NCBI RefSeq assembly: GCF_011758745.1 | Contig: NZ_JAANOV010000001.1 | Location: 3,534,001-3,598,000 of the forward strand | DNA length: 64,000 bases | From: Amycolatopsis granulosa | GTDB taxonomy: Bacteria; Actinomycetota; Actinomycetes; Mycobacteriales; Pseudonocardiaceae | Direction of reading: 5' to 3' | Shown here: one piece after another, positions 61,127 to 64,000 of the stretch | Layout: each line of letters starts with the position of its first letter | Position numbering within the stretch: the first letter of the stretch is position 1 | The notes under the pieces: model-generated | The model's database searches: none | Told to the model about the DNA's origin: nothing | Seen by the model: the letters and a program-made list of their open reading frames with translations, nothing else | Program-made: the position numbers and the translations under genes

Positions 61127-62488
61127 ATGACAGACGCTGCGCAGGCGCCCGAGGTGGACGAGAAGACGGTCAGAAGAGCCGTTCTCGCATCCGCCATGGG
61201 TAACGCAACAGAGTGGTACGACTACGGCGTGTTCACCTCGGGCGCGATTGCCGCCAGCATCGGCACCGTGTTCTTCCCTGGCGAGGGGAACGCGATTCTG
61301 AAATCGCTGGCGCTGGTGGCGATCGGGTTCGTGGTTAGGCCGTTCGGCGGAGCGTTCTTCGGCCCGTTGGGGGACAAGATCGGCCGGCAGCGCGTGCTGG
61401 CGATCACGATCCTGCTGATGTCCGGCTGCACGTTCCTCGTCGGCTGCCTGCCGACGTACGCGGGCGATTACGCGATCGGGATCGGCGCGCCGATCCTGGT
61501 CCTGCTGCTCCGGCTGATCCAGGGTTTCAGCACCGGCGGTGAGTACGGCGGCGCGGCGACGTTCATCGCCGAGTACGCGCCGACGCGCAGGCGCGGGTTC
61601 TGGGGCAGCTTCCTGGAGATGGGCACGCTGGGCGGGTACGTGCTGGGCAACCTGGTCGTGCTCGCGGTGACCCTGTCGTTCACCGCGGACCAGGTGGGCA
61701 GCTGGGCGTGGCGGATTCCGTTCTGGGTCGCGCTCCCGCTCGGTCTGATCGGTCTGTACCTGCGGAACAAGCTCGAGGACACCCCGGAGTTCCGGCGTCT
61801 GGTGGCGGCCGGCGAGAAGGCGGAGAAGGCGCCGCTGAAGGAAACCCTGTCGCGCAACTGGCGCATGATCCTCAACCTGATCGGGATCGTGCTGCTGCTC
61901 AACGTCGCCGACTACATGTTGCTGACGACGATGCCGACGTACTTCACGGACACGTTGAAGATCAGCGACAACACGGCGACGGTGATCATCATCCTGGTGG
62001 AGCTGATCCAGATGGCCCTGATCGCCCCGGTCGGCGCGCTCTCCGACCGGATCGGCCGAAAACCCCCGCTGATCGCCGCGGCCATCGGCTTCCTGGTGCT
62101 CAGCTACCCGTCGATCAAGCTGATGCAGAGCGGCAACACCGTGCTGCTGTTCCTCGGGTTCCTGATCATGGCGCTGCTGCTGGTGCTGATCCTGGCCGTG
62201 ATCGGGTCGACGTTCCCGGCGATGTTCCCGACGCGCGTGCGGTACGGCGCGTTCGCGATCGGTTACAACATCTCGACGTCGCTGTTCGGCGGAACCTGCG
62301 GGGTCGTCGTGACCGCGCTGATCCACGGCACCGGCAACGAGGACTGGCCCGCCTTCTACCTGATGATCGCGGCGGCGATCGCGCTGTTCCCGATCTTCAA
62401 GATCCCGGAGACCGCGCGGGTCCCGATGGACCACATCAACGACGAGGGTGTGACGACGCCACCGGCGGCGCGGGCCGCGACGAACTGA
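61127..62488 (+). CDS. MFS transporter, MHS family
   Basis: 453 residues, 12 helices, with GNATEWYDYGVFTSGAIAAS, GPLGDKIGRQRVLAITILL and GFSTGGEYGGAATFIAEYAP. It shares the family and signature blocks with 10236-11606. ProP-like branch: candidate importer of betaine, proline or a dicarboxylate. A strong terminator follows. Confidence 0.93.
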   Translation: MTDAAQAPEVDEKTVRRAVLASAMGNATEWYDYGVFTSGAIAASIGTVFFPGEGNAILKSLALVAIGFVVRPFGGAFFGPLGDKIGRQRVLAITILLMSGCTFLVGCLPTYAGDYAIGIGAPILVLLLRLIQGFSTGGEYGGAATFIAEYAPTRRRGFWGSFLEMGTLGGYVLGNLVVLAVTLSFTADQVGSWAWRIPFWVALPLGLIGLYLRNKLEDTPEFRRLVAAGEKAEKAPLKETLSRNWRMILNLIGIVLLLNVADYMLLTTMPTYFTDTLKISDNTATVIIILVELIQMALIAPVGALSDRIGRKPPLIAAAIGFLVLSYPSIKLMQSGNTVLLFLGFLIMALLLVLILAVIGSTFPAMFPTRVRYGAFAIGYNISTSLFGGTCGVVVTALIHGTGNEDWPAFYLMIAAAIALFPIFKIPETARVPMDHINDEGVTTPPAARAATN

Positions 62489-62512
62489 GGCGGTCCCGGC
62501 CGGACCGACGCG

Positions 62513-62538
62513 GACCGGGTCCCGTTCGGGGCCCGGTC
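62513..62538. terminator. Terminator hairpin between convergent genes
   Basis: An 11-bp stem (GACCGGGTCCC / GGGGCCCGGTC, one G-T pair) with a GTTC loop, between the MHS transporter gene and a small minus-strand gene. Confidence 0.82.
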
Positions 62539-62543
62539 CACGC

Positions 62544-62666
62544 TCACTCGGTGATCTCGGCGGTGGCGTCGGCGCGAGGAGCGAAGCGACGCCGGGCGAA
62601 GGTGGTCAGAGCCGATGCCACCGCGACCGCCACACCGGCTTCCACCAGCAGAGCCGTGAACACCAT
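62544..62666 (-). CDS. 40-aa small membrane protein
   Basis: ATG 62666 behind GAGGAGGAAG. One transmembrane helix (MVFTALLVEAGVAVAVASAL) followed by a basic cluster (RRRF) and an acidic tail ending AEITE. Typical of small single-pass proteins in actinobacteria. Whether it acts with the transporter next door is unknown. Confidence 0.62.
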   Translation of the reverse strand: MVFTALLVEAGVAVAVASALTTFARRRFAPRADATAEITE

Positions 62667-62863
62667 TGCTTCCTCCTCGTGAGTTCTTCGGGCACGCTTC
62701 ACCGCGCCGTGCTACAGGGATGTGGTCGGGGATGGTCCCCGGGTTACTCATCGCCACCAAGTTCGTGAATATTTCGCCGGTCGGCCCCCGTTGAGGGGTG
62801 ATCTCGACCACGGCAGAATGAACGGTGGTGAGAACCGAGCGCCATGAGGGAGGCGGCTGCGGC

Positions 62864-63025
62864 ATGGGCGAGCAACGTCGGCCGGATGTGCGTGCGGCGG
62901 CGCGGCTGCTGGACGACATGACCCAGCAGATGGTCGCGGTGCCACCGTTGCTGGACGAGCCCGAACCGGGCGAGGCTCCACTGGGGTCCGCGCCACCGCC
63001 TGCCCTCGACGGGCACGCGCTCTAG
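62864..63025 (+). CDS. Small hypothetical protein (53 aa)
   Basis: ATG preceded by GGGAGG about ten bases upstream. Starts MGEQRRPDVRAAARLLDDMT and turns Pro/Glu-rich. No membrane segment. GTG 62825 is an upstream alternative. No family recognised. Confidence 0.5.
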   Translation: MGEQRRPDVRAAARLLDDMTQQMVAVPPLLDEPEPGEAPLGSAPPPALDGHAL

Positions 63026-63069
63026 CCGTTCCGCACGGGCACCCGGGGATCTTCGAAGCGCTGAACGCA

Positions 63070-63105
63070 GTGAAGGCCACCCCCCGAGCGGGGAGTGGCC
63101 TTCAC
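63070..63105. terminator. Bidirectional terminator
   Basis: An 11-bp perfect stem (GTGAAGGCCAC / GTGGCCTTCAC) extended inwards by a C-run against a G-run, in the gap between the small gene and the convergent L,D-transpeptidase gene. Confidence 0.9.
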
Positions 63106-63118
63106 GCCATGGCGGGAA

Positions 63119-64000
63119 TCAGCTCGCGAGCGCGGACAGCTTCGTCCACTCCGCCCAGGAGTAGGTCCAGTCGGAGTAGTCGCCGTCCCGCGCGGACAGC
63201 GTCTGGGTGCTGCCGGTGATCTCGACGGGGTCGCCCACCAGCGCGCCGTCGTAGTACTCCTTGGCGCGCGCCGGGGACAGGTTGAGGCAGCCGTGCGAGA
63301 TGTTCTGCTTGCCCTGCGCCCACACCGACTCGGCCAGGCCGTGGATGAACTCGCCGTTGTTGGAGATCCGCACCGCCCACGGGACGTTCACGTCGAAGTA
63401 GTTGTAGCGCGGGTTGTTCATCGAGTAGGTCGCGTGCTTGGACATCACGACGTGCACGCCGCTGTGCGTCACCCGGCCCGGGTCGGAGTCCAGGCCGTAG
63501 CTGACCGGGTAGTCGGCGATCTGCACGCCGTCCCGGATCACCTGCATGTGGTGGGTGCGGGTGTCGCCCTTGACGATCTGCGAGCGGCCGATGGAGAACG
63601 ACGCCGTCACGTCCTGCTTGCCGTAGATGCCTTCGCCGATCTTCCGGCCGTAGAGGTTCGCGGTCACCTTGACCTGGGTATTCGGCTGCCAGTAGTCCTT
63701 CGGCCGCCAGTGCACGGTGGTGTCGGACACCCAGGCCCACGAGCCCTCGGTCTTCGGCGTCGTCTCGACGGTCAGGGCGCGCTCCACGGCTGCCTTGTCG
63801 GTGACCTTGGTGCCGAACGTCAACGCGATCGGCATCGCGATGCCGTAGGTCTGGTTGTCCCCGACGTTCAGGGTCGCCGCCAGCTGCCGGCGCGGGTTGA
63901 CCGTGGTGAACGAGCCGTTGATGGTGTTCTGCTTGCCGTCCGCGCCGAGCGCGGTGCCCGACCACGTGTACGTCTTCCCGTAGCCGAGTGGTTCGGTGAC
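63119..64000 (-). CDS. L,D-transpeptidase with Ig-like domains (N-terminus cut by window edge)
   Basis: 294 codons visible; the start lies right of the window. Two Ig-like beta domains (about 1-150 of the visible part; FTTVNPRRQLAATLNVGDNQ and VHWRPKDYWQPNTQVKVTAN) precede the YkuD catalytic domain with EFIHGLAESVW and the nucleophile in NISHGCLNLSPARAKEY. A C-terminal Trp-rich tail follows (WTYSWAEWTKL). It makes 3-3 peptidoglycan cross-links, like mycobacterial LdtMt2. A signal or lipoprotein sequence is expected beyond the edge. Confidence 0.95.
   Translation of the reverse strand, partial: VTEPLGYGKTYTWSGTALGADGKQNTINGSFTTVNPRRQLAATLNVGDNQTYGIAMPIALTFGTKVTDKAAVERALTVETTPKTEGSWAWVSDTTVHWRPKDYWQPNTQVKVTANLYGRKIGEGIYGKQDVTASFSIGRSQIVKGDTRTHHMQVIRDGVQIADYPVSYGLDSDPGRVTHSGVHVVMSKHATYSMNNPRYNYFDVNVPWAVRISNNGEFIHGLAESVWAQGKQNISHGCLNLSPARAKEYYDGALVGDPVEITGSTQTLSARDGDYSDWTYSWAEWTKLSALAS

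Overview
The window is high-GC actinobacterial chromosome, most like Amycolatopsis or another Pseudonocardiaceae member. The signs are: pervasive G/C at third codon positions; many GTG/TTG starts; a dnaK promoter with HspR-type HAIR boxes; a glnX-glnH-pknG operon; two DUF3040 genes; and scars of actinomycete integrative and conjugative elements (AICEs) at a tRNA gene. Assignments come from reading translations and motifs; no database search was run.

Layout. 1-5.4 kb: dnaK (cut by the left edge) with its heat-shock control region, a DUF4097 protein, a PEBP protein, and an SMR efflux/TetR pair. 5.4-13.5 kb: an Fe-S reductase like Rv0338c, small zinc-ribbon and HTH proteins, two MFS transporters, and a small operon (proline-rich peptide, DUF6153, DUF305). 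13.8-19.4 kb: a secreted selenium-binding/methanethiol-oxidase-like protein, a membrane protein, two small secreted proteins and a YeeE/YedE sulfur transporter, possibly one sulfur-handling neighbourhood. 19.4-22.9 kb: GNAT, DUF6295, dienelactone hydrolase, and a paired CrcB fluoride channel headed by a 39-residue acidic peptide. 22.9-30.2 kb: a nine-gene catabolic cluster on the minus strand (flavin reductase, cupin, HpaB-type monooxygenase, DUF2848, nitrilase, AraC, alpha/beta hydrolase, SnoaL, AraC), much of it translationally coupled.

30.2-34.5 kb: dusB, a membrane-anchored Nudix protein and small genes, grading into decayed genes. About 34.5-42.2 kb is an integration hotspot at tRNA-Gly(CCC). 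A perfect 47-bp copy of the tRNA 3' half lies about 5.9 kb from the tRNA, two integrase remnants each sit beside an att core behind a strong hairpin, and a rep fragment is fused to an int fragment. Cargo includes an HNH protein, a ParB-like protein overlapping a D12-class adenine methyltransferase, and an APH/HAD pair. The HNH-ParB-methyltransferase segment is visibly lower in GC than the host and is the best candidate for an undescribed system here.

42.3-55.3 kb: MpaB-like protein, dcd, nucleotidyltransferase, a TetR/acyl-CoA dehydrogenase operon with a perfect palindromic operator, a secreted serine hydrolase, a CDF transporter, DUF742, a second integrase scar at tRNA-Lys(TTT), membrane proteins, a TPP-enzyme homologue lacking key residues, and a cold-shock gene. 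55.4-64 kb: glnX-glnH-pknG, a thioesterase, an MHS-family transporter, and an L,D-transpeptidase cut by the right edge. A 21-bp tandem repeat family occurs at two distant intergenic sites (8646-8729 and 60311-60352).
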